Shown here: positions 22,641-34,013 of the stretch, piece by piece
Layout of the letters: each line of letters opens with the position of its first letter
How positions within the stretch are numbered: the stretch's first letter is position 1
From: Sequoia sempervirens
Taxonomy: Eukaryota > Streptophyta > Pinopsida > Cupressales > Cupressaceae
Length of the DNA stretch: 64,000 nucleotides
Assembly (NCBI GenBank): GCA_007258455.2
Contig: VDFB02321300.1
Coordinates: 1-64,000, forward strand
Direction: 5' to 3'
Notes under the pieces: model-generated
What the model saw: the letters and a program-made list of their open reading frames with translations, nothing else
Databases searched by the model: none
Told to the model about the DNA's origin: nothing
Made by a program: the position numbers and the translations under genes

Positions 22641-24538
22641 TTAAAATACCAAGGACTGCCAACATGCATAAGAAACAAATCCATAATAGAACATATCTCT
22701 CTCTTGTCCCAAATATTGAACAATTCAAACACCTCAAAGGTAACAAATAACTCTTTCATGGCTAAGTCCCATAATAGATCAAGGCATAGAAAACATCAAT
22801 AAACAAACATTAAAAGCTCATATCTCAAAACGACCCTTTAGCCTCTGGAAGTAAAAGGACTCATATTCACCAAAATACATTCCCAAATGATATCATAAAC
22901 ATATCCCAACAAATTTATCTATTTAATTTTCATGAACATATTACGTCCAAGACCATTCTTCAATATGTACAATATAATTCTTTTATCATTACAAATCAAT
23001 TATTTTTAAGATTATTCTTTATCAAGAATAAAATAAATTCTAGTAATTTGTTAATCAACATACAAAAAGGCTAAACAATCTATATATATATATATATATA
23101 TTTTTTTACATAAATTCATTGCTACATTTGAATCTAGATGATTAAGACAACCTTTAAAATATAAAATTTTCATTACATTTACAAATAAATCAAAATAAAT
23201 CTAATGACGTTTATTTAATTCCCTTAACTGTATATATATTTAAAGAGAGTATGTAATTAAGAAGAAATATTATAAACTGAGAATAGATATTTAGCATGCC
23301 ATGCAATAATTTCAAACTCTAAGATTTCCTTAAAACAGTTAAACACTTCAGATGACTGATTTACAGGACAGAAATTATGCGCCATGCATAAGTAATAAAG
23401 TTTAGAATATTCAAAGAGTTCATAAAACAACCTTTAATCTTAAGTTAAGTGAATTCTATTACATGCGTAGCACACGAAATACCTACAGTCTAAACCTTTA
23501 AATGCGGAAATAAGTGTCAAATTAAACTTTATAGAATATGTACCTGATTGCATGTTGTCAAAAGGAACAAATATGGTAGATCATATCATGAAGCAAGATG
23601 ATTAAGAAAGATACAGGCTTCACAGGGGAGATTCTTCAATCTAACAAGATAAAAGACAACTAAAGAAGAGCAGTAACGACTGCACAAGAAATATATATAT
23701 CTACTGGGTAAAATTTCAAATGACTACCTGTAGTTCGTGCGCAGTCAAGGGAGATTATTGAAACCTCTACAACATTCTAATTTAAAATGCTGCAATTGCA
23801 ACGCTAGAAATTAGAAAGATAATTTAATTCTTAAGAAATATCAAAGCTTCATAAATTTTACTATTATTCCAATTAGCTGCTTTGTAAAGAGGAGGAGTGG
23901 CGCCATTGTTATGAAGAGCATGATTTTACCATTATGAGACTAATGCAGAGAGGAGAGGGGAACGTAACATTTTAAACCACCGTAATATTAATACGCAAGA
24001 ATCTAAAGTTACCACCCAAACGTCCCAATCCAGTGACAATGACAATTTGAATGATCAGCATTCGGTGGGAGAGGAGGACAAATCGACAGCCAAAGAAGCA
24101 CAAAGTTACACAGATGTTGATAATCTACCAGGTTGTTCCTCCTGAGCACATGCGTAAGGCGGAATTTTAGCACACAAAGGACATAAACAGGAGGTCTAAA
24201 ATCATGGCTGGAAATTGATGGTATAAGAAGAGGGCGGCAGATTAATATCTTAGGGATTAGATATCATTATATCTTGATGTGATTTCATCTCACAAAGCTG
24301 GTATAGTAAAAAGAAAATTAAAGAATAGCCTAACTAAGGATGAGTGGCGCTTGTGTAGAAAAATTAAGTTCCTTGGGGAAGACAAACCATATAGCATGAT
24401 GAGTATAACAACCATCCCTCCTATCCACCAAATCGATACATGCAAGCAAAGATTAAATACAAAGAAATACTCGCAGAGACTTGTTTGTCAAAGGCTGTAT
24501 GAACCAAATAATAGAGATTACAAAACGCTAAAAACATT
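22641..24538. other. AT-rich sequence, probably LTR body
   Basis: No supported gene. It contains a (TA)n run near 23083-23101. It probably continues the LTR-like element starting at 21619, but no end is visible. Confidence 0.35.
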
Positions 24539-24662
24539 AATAATATTCTTTTCTGCCCGTACCAAAATTGAAACACTGGGAAAGATTTCTATGGTCGACT
24601 TGTGTGCAACAGTATGGAGACATAATAAAACGGATGAACTGTTTGACAAAATGCCAGATTAA
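24539..24662 (+). pseudogene. Possible PPR-motif scrap
   Basis: The end of a small ORF reads MVDLCATVWRHNKTDELFDK followed by MP and a stop after one more residue. Its spacing resembles the PPR stretch VDMYAKCGSIDKARELFDKMP, which is common in this genome (see 18.7-20.3 kb and 40.7 kb). The rest of the ORF (24279-24538) is not recognisable. Weak evidence. Confidence 0.3.
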
Positions 24663-26483
24663 GAACCGAGTGTTGTTCCATAGTTAACATGACATATCAC
24701 TTGTAATTTGTTATATTTTAACTTGAAGATACAAAGGTTAACTACAGGCGTTTTCAGTTCTAACAGTTTCAATAAAAATACACATTACAAAAATAACTCT
24801 CGCGAGTAATATTAAGCAATCATGATTTTGCTATTTTCTTTTACTCCTAAATTTAAAATTTCTTTCTAACTGCTTCTCTATTGCATGCGCAGGTTTTAAC
24901 TATGTTTATCTTTATCTACAGGCAAACCTTTCCCTTGTTACAATGTAATTAAATTCAATCATTTTATTCAGAATTTGGATCTTGAGATTTAATACCAAAA
25001 AGAAGAGAAAGGAACCTGATATTCTTGCTTGATAAATTCAAAAATTTGTAGCTGAAGAAATTTGGGTTGTCTGCTAACTTCCAAGCTTCACGATCCACAA
25101 ACCAATCCAGAAACAATTCCCAAAGATTCCTCCAAAATTGTTTCGACAAAGCTCTTGAAACCAAATACAGTAAAAACTTTTCTAGAAAACAAAACTGCCA
25201 TGCAAAAACTTTTCAGAAAAATTGCCGTGAATCAAAATTGCAACCCCAAAAACTTTTTAATGCATTTAATTAACTCCAATCATGAAACTTAACTGATAAT
25301 CAATCATGCATTCAAAATTGATCAATCAGTTCTAACTTACCCTTTTAACTTCAAATCACATTTTCAACTCCAAATCCAAAATTCATAACAAGTTGAAAAC
25401 AACTTCTCTTGATATATCTATTTCCACATAAATCTTATTTGCACAAGTAAATCTACAATTATATTTAATTAAATACTTTCACAAAGTTTACTTTCACTTT
25501 TAAAATAAATCACTTCTTTAATTTAAATTAATAAATTAAACCATAAACATAAACATTTAATCTAATATTTTAACAAATAATCATTTAACTAAAATAATGA
25601 ATTCCCAAACAAAACAATACAGACAAGTACAACTCAACAGAAACGAACTAGACAACAATAGGTGACAAAAGATATTCATTCAATGAAGAACGATGGTTTA
25701 ATAAGGACCTGACACTATCTTTGGATCAACATAATTTTATTGGATTAGGGTACACTCAAACCTGACAAGCAGGTGGAGCCGATACTCGGTACCTGTATTT
25801 GCATAAAACATCATTGTTAAACATATAAACATATATCAACAAACACACCGTGAAGAAGAGTCGTAGCGTAGCAGGATACTCACGAGTGAGTAGTGCTACA
25901 CTATCTTCTTCACCAAAACTGACAAGCATTATTTTACCATACACATCAAATACATCATGATAACCTCATAACAACTTATAAGCAAAATAAACCATATCAC
26001 ATATGTGTCAATCTCAATATCATCACATAAACACAACCAGATGATCAGGATGTCAAATGTATCATCAACACGAAGTATAAAAACAACATAATGTCGGAGT
26101 CATATTTGGAAATGAACAGCATAGTATCATAGACAACTAAAGCATCTATCTATCAAACCGAAAACAAACTGAGACAGGATGTCAAAGTGGGAGGGACACT
26201 ACAGCCGGAACCCTTAATGTTGGCCGACCACCTTAATTCAAAAAACAATCACATATATATGCAATGACTAACTAAACAAAAGCATCGGTTCATAAATGAG
26301 CAGCAACAAATATATATAAGCATTGATTAATAGTAGCGATTAATATAACTAAAGATGGCAGTGATTCCATTTAATAGGAGGCAACGATTCATTAGGAAAA
26401 GAAAAAGTTATATTTGTGAAGATAGCGATCTGCTATAGGGGAAGCACTTAAATGAATTATATAAATAGTTTGAGGCAGTGATC
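24663..26483. other. AT-rich intron sequence, nothing identified
   Basis: Several short ORFs occur (for example 25062-25292), none with recognisable domains. No repeats of note. Confidence 0.5.
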
Positions 26484-26720
26484 TGTAATGTCCCCTTTTT
26501 AGCTCGTTCCAGTTTCTTGATGGTTTAGCCTATTAGCTAACCCTCGTAGGCTAATGTGGATCGTTAGAAGGTCTTGTTGGGCAGTTACCTGAGTATTTTC
26601 TTCTCCAAAGCTCAGTTTGGTTCAAGTTTGGCCTTCATTCGGTGTTTCAAGGCTTAGTTGTACACACTTACTATTTATAGTAAGTCACCTGGTCATGGGA
26701 GTTCGGTATGGCTATGTTGG
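26484..26720. mobile_element. LTR terminal segment shared with the 54-kb solo LTR
   Basis: Begins TGTAATGTCCCC and runs parallel, in the same orientation, to the first 200 bp of the solo LTR at 54011: a TTAGCCTATTAG segment, CTCGTAGGCTAAT (CTCATAGGCTAAT there) and GGTCTTGTTGGGCAGTTACCT (GGTCTTTTTAGCAGATACCT there). A perfect palindromic box CTTACTATTTATAGTAAG lies at about 26667-26684. After 26720 the sequence switches to a different LTR body in reverse orientation. Confidence 0.6.
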
Positions 26721-27560
26721 CATTTAAATTTGCACCTCTAGAATGCGGATTTGAAACAAACAACTATGCATAGATAAATTGCTCTTCAAATTAGGAGGGG
26801 AAGCTTCCTTTTGTTGATGGTGCTTAAGAAAGTAAACTAAAACTAAGTTGCCTATCTTTTTGATCAGCTAAGAGCACAAGGTTTATAAAACTCAAGCGTC
26901 GTAGCTAAGATTTTCTGTTTAAGGAATTTCAACTACGACTAACCTATGCTAAATACGTTTCTAATTTCTCAAGTAAACATAGAGCAAGAGAATTAGAAAT
27001 GAACAAGGTTTGATTCTCTGAAAAAATACTTAAATAAACTCTCCTTCCAACACACATCTACTTACTTTCAATGCAAGTTGAAATTAAAGATCATATAAGC
27101 ATAACACAAATAATGGAAACTTGAAACATTATATCAAGGCAAAGGAGGCCCAAGACTTTATTTCTCAAACTTCTAGAACAAATATTACACTAAACATATG
27201 CACGAAACAAGAACTTGTAGCTAAAGAGGCTTGCAAACTTGTTCTTACACAAAGGGAACAACAATTACGACAACTACTTGCTGGCTAAAAGACTCAACAA
27301 TTCGCTATTATAAACACAATTGAACTGACACTAAATAACAACTTGTTGCATTACAGACTCACAATTTTCTATCACAATACCATTAAAGAAAATAATGAGC
27401 AAAGGCTCTTATTTATAAGCAAGCAGAGGAGTAGGGAACCCTAAAATCTCCTTGCTTTTACAACTAGGGCTTGCTCAGCAAGCAAGCTTTATTTCTAAAT
27501 CTAGAAAGAAGATAACATTTAACACCTAAGAAAGCAAAAAAATCAAGAAATGCCAACTAT
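26720..27560 (-). mobile_element. LTR body (minus), relative of the LTR at 9.75-10.73 kb
   Basis: Read on the minus strand this matches the + strand LTR at 9750-10734: AATAAAGCTTGC, ATTTTAGGGTTCCC(T/C)ACTCC, the TATA box TATAAAT (27411-27417), the ATTTAGTGTC stretch, and near the end AAGCTTCCCCTCCTAATTTG and AACTATGCATAG. The last 240 bp before the terminus differ between the two copies. No primer-binding site follows the end at 26484, so this is a 3' or solo LTR. Confidence 0.6.
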
Positions 27561-27661
27561 TACAATCTATCTTCTTTCTCTTCTCAAAGAATGGATAAGA
27601 ATGACTCCAAGAATAGAAAGAAAGCGGAAAGAAAGCTTCTAGATGAAAGACGTTTTAAAGC

Positions 27662-28237
27662 TCAATCACATCCCGCTAAAAAGCAGGAAATTATGTCCCG
27701 ATCAGGTGCATCTATCCCATCAATAGCAAAGCTACAATATTCTAAGATATCCTCTCCATCTGCAATTGATCTCAGGAAATCTTCAACCTCATTGGCAACT
27801 TTTTCAAACTTTGCTAACATCATGAAAGCGTGACTTGGCAGTCATATGTTTTCTTTCATCCACTTTTGTGCAATCTTCTTGTTGTATTTTCCTTGTGTAT
27901 TTCCCATATCCTTTCGCATTCGCCCTTTGAGATAGTGACACTTTCAGGCCAAGGAGGAATGGAAAAGCATCGCTCGATCACATCAGATTTCAAACTGCAA
28001 ATCAATCTGCCATCTACTGACTGGATCTCCTGTGTCGTTGGATTGTAATGCTTAATGCAAGCGATTACGAACTCGAGGCTCTGAATTGAAATAGGAATAG
28101 ACGCTGCTACGAGGAGTCCGAAGTGTCCCATGTAGATCAAACACCAACTTGATGTGATGCAAGTTTGTCTCAATTGTTTTGACAAAATCGTGGTAGAGGG
28201 ATGATTTGGTCTTGAAATCATTGGGAGTGTATTCCAT
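27662..28237 (-). pseudogene. Internally deleted relative of the 7.8-kb ORF
   Basis: Minus-strand remnant starting at an ATG (28237, MEYTPNDFKTKSSLYHDF). After a frameshift it continues with MGHFGLLVAASIPISIQSLE, IACIKHYNP and LICSLKSDVIERCFSIPP to about 27856. A further frame gives KFEKVANEVEDFLRSIADGE and APDRDIISCFLAG, stopping at 27662-27664. That last part is related to the C-terminus of the ORF at 7785-9642, so the central domain has been deleted here. The N-terminal domain resembles the unnamed N-terminal domain I associate with plant non-autonomous retroelements, but I cannot name the family. Its own LTR follows at 27560-26484 on the same strand. Confidence 0.55.
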
Positions 28238-28339
28238 TTTGTAAACCTTGAAGAATGACTGTAAACTCGCCTAGGTTTAGAAAAGTTTTGAGCAAATTAC
28301 TATTTTTAGAATGCTGGTTTTTCTTCCTCCAATAGACAA

Positions 28340-28800
28340 AATTTTGAAATTTTTTTGAGATATGGGTTTTGCTCAGAATTTCATTACAAAACAACCCAGA
28401 TTGCCTGTTTTTGGAAACTTTGAGTGTAGATTGAAAAAGCAGCAAACCCTAATTTCTTCAAACTTTCTTGAAAAAAGCTGGCACCTGGGTTTTGTTCAGA
28501 AGCACATTTGGAACGAACCCAGTTGATCAGATGTGAAAAATATTGAAGGCTGATCGAAAAAGCAGCAAACCCTAGAATCTGAAATTTTCTTGAAAAAAGT
28601 TGAGATCTAGGTTTTCTTCAGAAGACTATTTCAAGAGGACCCAGATGATCAAAATTTGCAAACTCTAAAGATTTCACTGACATGCAAGGAAAAAGCAGCT
28701 ACTACAACTTGATGAAAATTTCTTGAAAAATTCTTCAGAAGAATGAGATGACAAGACCCAGATGGCTAAAAATTGAAAATCTTGGCCTTCTTCAAAAATT
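28340..28800 (-). repeat. ~130-bp tandem repeats
   Basis: About four degenerate units. Each contains GAAAAAGCAGCAAACCCTA, a run like TTTCTTGAAAAAAG, then ATCTAGGTTTTCTTCAGAAG and a CCCAGATGATCA-like end (near 28430, 28560 and 28690). This lies in the leader of the minus-strand element whose ORF starts at 28237. Confidence 0.7.
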
Positions 28801-29089
28801 TGATCTTCTGAATGAAAAAGCATGAAAAAGTGAGGCCTTATGCTACTGGTCTAAAAAATTTGATGAATAACCAGCAAACTTGAGTTCTTGAATCATGAAA
28901 TAAAACCTCAAAGTTGTTGCTCCACTTTTATCCTTTGAATGCCACCTGCAATAATGATGAGAATTGAAAAGCAGAGATGTCTTCAATAGATTTAGGGCTT
29001 GAAATAGATTTAAACCCTAAACTCAGCTTGTTCAATGAATTTGGGCATTCATCCTTCATCATGCAACTTTGAAATTTTGAGAATTTTGA

Positions 29090-30540
29090 CTAAGGCATGG
29101 CAAGTTGGGCGCCCTTCTTGGCTAGGGGCGCCAACTTCTTCCAAATTTAACCATTTTTTTGGATTTTTTAAACTTTTCTCAATTTTGAACCCCTGTTTGG
29201 CCTTTGATCTCTGGCTTCCAGGTTGATCGGATGGACAGTTGGATGATTCATCACGAAGCTTGAATGATTCTGAGAAGATCACTTGGGAGGCACTTCTGGC
29301 TAAAAACTTCGTTTTGACCTTCAAATTCATGGGAGCCTATTTCCTCCAAGGGCTCTGAACCTTCACAGTGTTAGCCATTTTTGCATGATTTTCAATTTCT
29401 TCATTTCCCTTTGATCTTCTGATAAAATCTTGATTCCGGGAGTTAAGCTAATCAGATCGACTAACTGTCAAATTCACTAGATAGCTTGGTTGAATCCGAC
29501 GAAGTGATCTTGGGCACTACAACTGCAAATTCTATCATCTCAAGCTTCAAAACCTTGGGTGCCCTTTCTCTACAAAGGCGCCCAACTTAAGCAAACTTAG
29601 AATATTTCTAGTTTCCTCATCAATTTCTCTTCTACAAATGATCTTGTCAAATCTGATGATCCGAAGCTCGGATTGGCTAACAGCTAGACTTGTTACGGAG
29701 CCTGAAGGGGATCCTCTGGGAGTAACTTCATCAAAAAATTGAATCTGGGGCATCAAAAGCTTGGGCGCCCCTGGCCAGCTGGGGGGCCCAACTTCACCAG
29801 AGTTAGCCAATTTCTCTATGTTTTCACCTTTTCTTTTGAATTTTGACTTTTAGCTTGTGTTGAACCCTTTGTTTAGCCTTCTGCATCTGACGACTGCCAA
29901 CTTCGATTAATGTGCTGAAGATATCATTGGAAAGCCTGTTCAAATCTAAAGAAATCACACTGGAGGTTCTCCTGGAAAATTTAACTGTTTAAGCCCTCAA
30001 AATCAAGGGCGCCTATCTCCTTCTGGGGCGCCCAACCCCTCCAGACTTAGCCATTTTCTTGATTTTCATCTTTCAAAGTTGAAACCTTCATTCTGTACCT
30101 TCAACTTTGATATGGATTTTTTGGAGATTGGCCAGTCGGATGCCCTGACAAAGATATCCATTGCGAAGCAAACTGAATTTTGAAGAGATTGATCTTATCC
30201 GCAAACCCTAACTGTTGGATTTAGCCTTTCAAAAAGCTGGGCACCTAGGACGCCCAAAGTTCCCAAACTTAGTCAAATTTTTAAAGATTTCCATGATTTG
30301 CATTCTGTCTTTTGTCTAAAACTCCTCCTTTTGATTTCGAATCCCGAACGACTAGATGATCCGATGACCGCACTGTTGGATTCATTGCGGAGCTAGAAGA
30401 AAACTGAGCAACTTTCCTTGGGAGCTCAAACCCTAATTTCATCATTTGGTGCCCTAAAAAGATGAGAGCCTTTCTTCACCTGGGGCGCCCAAGTCAAGCA
30501 GACTTAGTCAAAATTTCACTTTTTTCACCATCTTCCTCGT
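29090..30540 (-). repeat. ~230-bp tandem repeats with GGGCGCC hairpins
   Basis: Seven degenerate units near 29106, 29335, 29560, 29760, 30005, 30235 and 30475, spaced 200-245 bp. Most contain paired boxes that can fold on themselves, such as TTGGGCGCCC...GGGGCGCCAAC, followed by CTTAGCCAATTT-like sequence and CTTC-rich stretches. The arrangement parallels the GGGCGCATTT arrays at 1-540 and 3600-4980, in the same position relative to the CTAAAAATAG boxes. ORFs here (29049-29330, 29547-29810) run through repeats and are not supported. Confidence 0.8.
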
Positions 30541-30659
30541 TCTTCATGCTTATTTGCCATTCCATCTTCTTCTCAATGCTTGCATGTTGGATCTGGCGCC
30601 TGGTAGCTAACTGACCTCCATTGATGACTTTTGAAGCTCCTGAAATGTTTTCTGAAATT

Positions 30660-31100
30660 GAAAAAGCAAAATAGACCCATTAGGGTAAAACTACTCGTTT
30701 CTTGATTTTGACTACACCAACCTGATGAGGAAGTATTTGAGCCAATCAAAATCAGTTTGAACCCTAATGGATCAAATTTCTATTTTTAGAAAGTTTTACC
30801 ATTATCTGTTTTGAAGGAAACCCAAAAAAAATTACTATTTTTAGAAAATTTCTAAAAATAGCAATTTTCCTAAAAAGTAGGGATGAAAAACTGAGATATA
30901 GGTTTTGTAGATTAGGTTGCTCTGAGTAGACCCAGATCATCAGATTTTGGAAATTTCACATTTTTACCCCTCATGCAAGACACGCACACCCAAATTTTGA
31001 CATTTTTGACAAATTTAACAAGACTTTTACTCATTTCTTCAAAATGTCTAAGTGTAAGAAATTTTTTAATTTGGGGTACAATAGGCTATTTATAGTAAAG
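30660..31100 (-). repeat. Leader block with CTATTTTTAG boxes
   Basis: Contains CTATTTTTAG (30781), an adjacent pair CTATTTTTAGAAAATTTCTAAAAATAG (about 30834-30860, itself an inverted repeat) and CTATTTATAGTAAAG (31083). With the arrays downstream on the minus strand it has the same layout as copies A and B at the start of the window. Confidence 0.55.
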
Positions 31101-32019
31101 CATCTAGATGCGTTGGGGAAGTAGTGTTGATCCCAGTTTTCAGTTAGCCTGGCGAAATAAGGATTAATGTGCAAGTTATATCATTTAATTATTATTAAAG
31201 GTGACTTTAATAATAATTAATCATTTAAAGCATATTATAAAGTTATATTATAACTTTGTCTAAAGGGGACATTTAATGACTTCAAGTACATTAAATGATT
31301 AATTAAATGGGTGCCCATTCCGAGGAAATATTTTATAAAGTTTAAATGCACATTTAATATTATTTTAATTGATTGAAAAGAAGCTTCTAGAGGGTCAACT
31401 TCTTCTTGAGAGATTATAAAAGGGATTAACTGAGGCTATTGTTAATCATCCAGGATTTGATATTTGATTTTGAAGTTTTTGCTGTGGAGAAGAGGAAACC
31501 TAGGGTTTCTGCAATTTCTTCATTTCTTGATCATTGAGAACGAAAACTCTCATTGATTCGCATACCTGAGATTGTGAAAGATCTTCCAAAGGATTGCCTG
31601 TGAGATTGGCTTCATCCAAAAGTCAACATTGTGCTTCATTGAAGGACTAATCAAGGGTTTCAGAGAATACTTATTTGCAGATCAAAAGTTTGGAGTTTAT
31701 CCATTGAAGATCATTTAGCTTGACCAACTCTACCACAATACCATTATGCTTGACCACAAATATCATAAATTAGAAAGGAGCTAAGCAAACTCATTTAAAT
31801 AATGACTGATAATAAAATCAGTTTATTTGCATTTACTGGTTACATTATCATAATTAAAGGAGCACTCCATAATAAGTATATTGGACTAATATATTAGTCA
31901 CTAAACATTCAATAGATAAATACCTCCTTACCAGCATCAACGATGACTCATTATAGGCAGATATCAATCAGTTCATGAGGTAGAAAATGATACAACAGGT
32001 CTGCATATTGCAAATCTGA
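31101..32019. other. LTR-like sequence interrupted by the solo LTR
   Basis: No gene. A TATA-like ATTATAAAAGGG lies near 31416 on the + strand, and the following ATTGTTAATCATCCAGG resembles sequence after the TATA region of the 54-kb solo LTR. This stretch and 34014-35535 flank the solo LTR at 32025 and were probably one older sequence. Confidence 0.4.
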
Positions 32020-32024
32020 TTTAA

Positions 32025-34008
32025 TGTCATGTCCCCAAATCAATAAGATTGAAAATAAATGATATTGGACGATAAGTAAATAAAATAAAATATATATATA
32101 TATTTAAATTACAAATATTATTCATTACAACTTAATATTATTATAACTACAATTGAATTATATTACAACTATAGTTATCAAATCATAATATTATAATGGT
32201 AAAATACGGATAACTTAGCAAATTAGGTATATTATAAATAAAATGAAATTTACACTATTATAAATATTATGTAAGTATTCTATGAGTGTACACTAAGCAA
32301 TAATTATAATATAATATAAAGTAGAATAATTGACATTATAATTGGATATCTTGTAAACCCAAGGCATCAATATATTATCAAAACTCCACCTAAGTGAAAT
32401 TATTAATCTTCTATTGAGATCGTCTCCATTTGTTGTGCCAGAGTCAACAAACCAATGATAATGTGAAAGCTAAACATTAAAATCATTGTTAATAAATGGA
32501 AGGACTTATTACGTTAAAGAAGAGATGCGATGAGGAAGATTCTCTTGAGGAGTCGCTCCTCTTGGCGAAAACAGGTCCCTTAGCAAGATATGAATAGGGA
32601 TTGTAAATGGAATAACCAAGAAATATACACCTAAGACGTTAGATCAAGTACTCCCCGAGAACCTCCAAAAGGCATCGAACCAAGCAAACTAAAGGCATCG
32701 AACCCAGTAGAGACACCCAGCCTATGGTGTGAAGAGGGAGAATAGACAAGTAGGAAATCAGAGACAACTTGGAGGAATACTGCAATTCAGGTGAAATGAA
32801 TTCACTTAGCAAATAATATTTAGCATCTCCAAATAACCGAATTAGATAATCATTCATACGTAAGATGTTGAGGTATGTTGTGCATTAATAATGATACCAG
32901 GCAATCCATTTATTATGTACAAGGGACTAATTTCATGACCTGATAGAGACTGTTTCTCTGTTATGACCAACTTTGGATTGTCATAAGCCGAATAACCTGA
33001 GCTTTAGTATGCACAAACAACCCAGGGCAAGAATCTAATAATTTAGTTTGTTGCACGTCAGAAATTATTAGTTCTATTTTTTGTTTTGATAAATTCCTTG
33101 TCTCTTAGCTTATATTTGTTCATGGGGCTATTTACATATGTGTAGAAAGAGATGTGATAGGATTAACAACATTGCATATCTATAATTGTTTTAGAAATAC
33201 ATACTAGATGTTGCTGATCCAACTACTAATACAATGCTTCCTTTGATATTATCCTGATTATAATTGTTCTATAAAATGGTTATGGTTTCTTTAATATTAT
33301 CATGATTATAGCTAGTCTATGAAATGATTTGATAAAAATCAATAGTGAATACAAGTGTACTTGATTGCTAAAAGATTGTCTTCTCAATGTTTGTAAGCTT
33401 ATTGGGAGGAAGGGTGCAAGGGAATTGGTGCCTAAAAACCCCATTTAAGTCCGCCCCCAAAACCCAAGGCAAGGATGGGCCCTAGAGGGGTGGAAATTCC
33501 ACTCATAGTCCACCCAGTCCCAAGGCATGGGTGGGCCATAGAGGGGTGGGAGTCCCACTCAAGATCCATCGCGACCATAGAGGGGTGGTAGGCTCAAGCC
33601 ACTCATCCGCTCACCCGACTGTCCACAATAAGTTAAGTTTCTTTTGAGGTGATGACATGGGTAGAGAAAGCAGGTACACGTGTTTCCACTAAGCACGCCA
33701 CTCCAAGTGTGGAATTGTCTTGGTTTGGATGTTCAGCTTTGGGCCAAGGGGTGGGTTCTCCTAATTGGATGCTTGTGCCCTTGGGCTTGGATAGATAGCT
33801 TCGGGCAGATCTACCCATGCCACTCCTCCTATGTCTTCATTATTGCTTTTATGATTATATTTATATTTTTGGATACCTAGATATTATTGCTAACAGATAA
33901 ATGTGAATGTAGGTTTCAATCCAAGAGATAACATTCATATGAAAAGAAGAAACCCTAAACCTAATCAACAAGCGAATTCTAGGGAAAGTTCGGGTAAGGG
34001 ACATTACA
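32025..34008. mobile_element. Solo LTR, 1,984 bp, TSD TTTAA
   Basis: Starts TGTCATGTCCCC and ends GGGACATTACA, giving a terminal inverted repeat of about ten bases. It is flanked by a perfect 5-bp duplication, TTTAA (32020-32024 and 34009-34013). No ORF of note, primer-binding site or internal region is present, so it is a solo LTR left by recombination. Near its right side (33480-33590) a GC-rich motif of the type GCC(C)TAGAGGGGTGG recurs three times. Confidence 0.85.
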
Positions 34009-34013
34009 TTTAA

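Noticed and set aside
24279..24662. 127-codon ORF as a complete gene
   Set aside because: Only the last ~25 residues resemble anything (a PPR motif); the rest is unconserved, so only a scrap is listed.
28340..30540. Regularly spaced repeats as a possible CRISPR array
   Set aside because: Units are 130-230 bp and degenerate, without short identical repeats and unique spacers, and the DNA is clearly plant nuclear.
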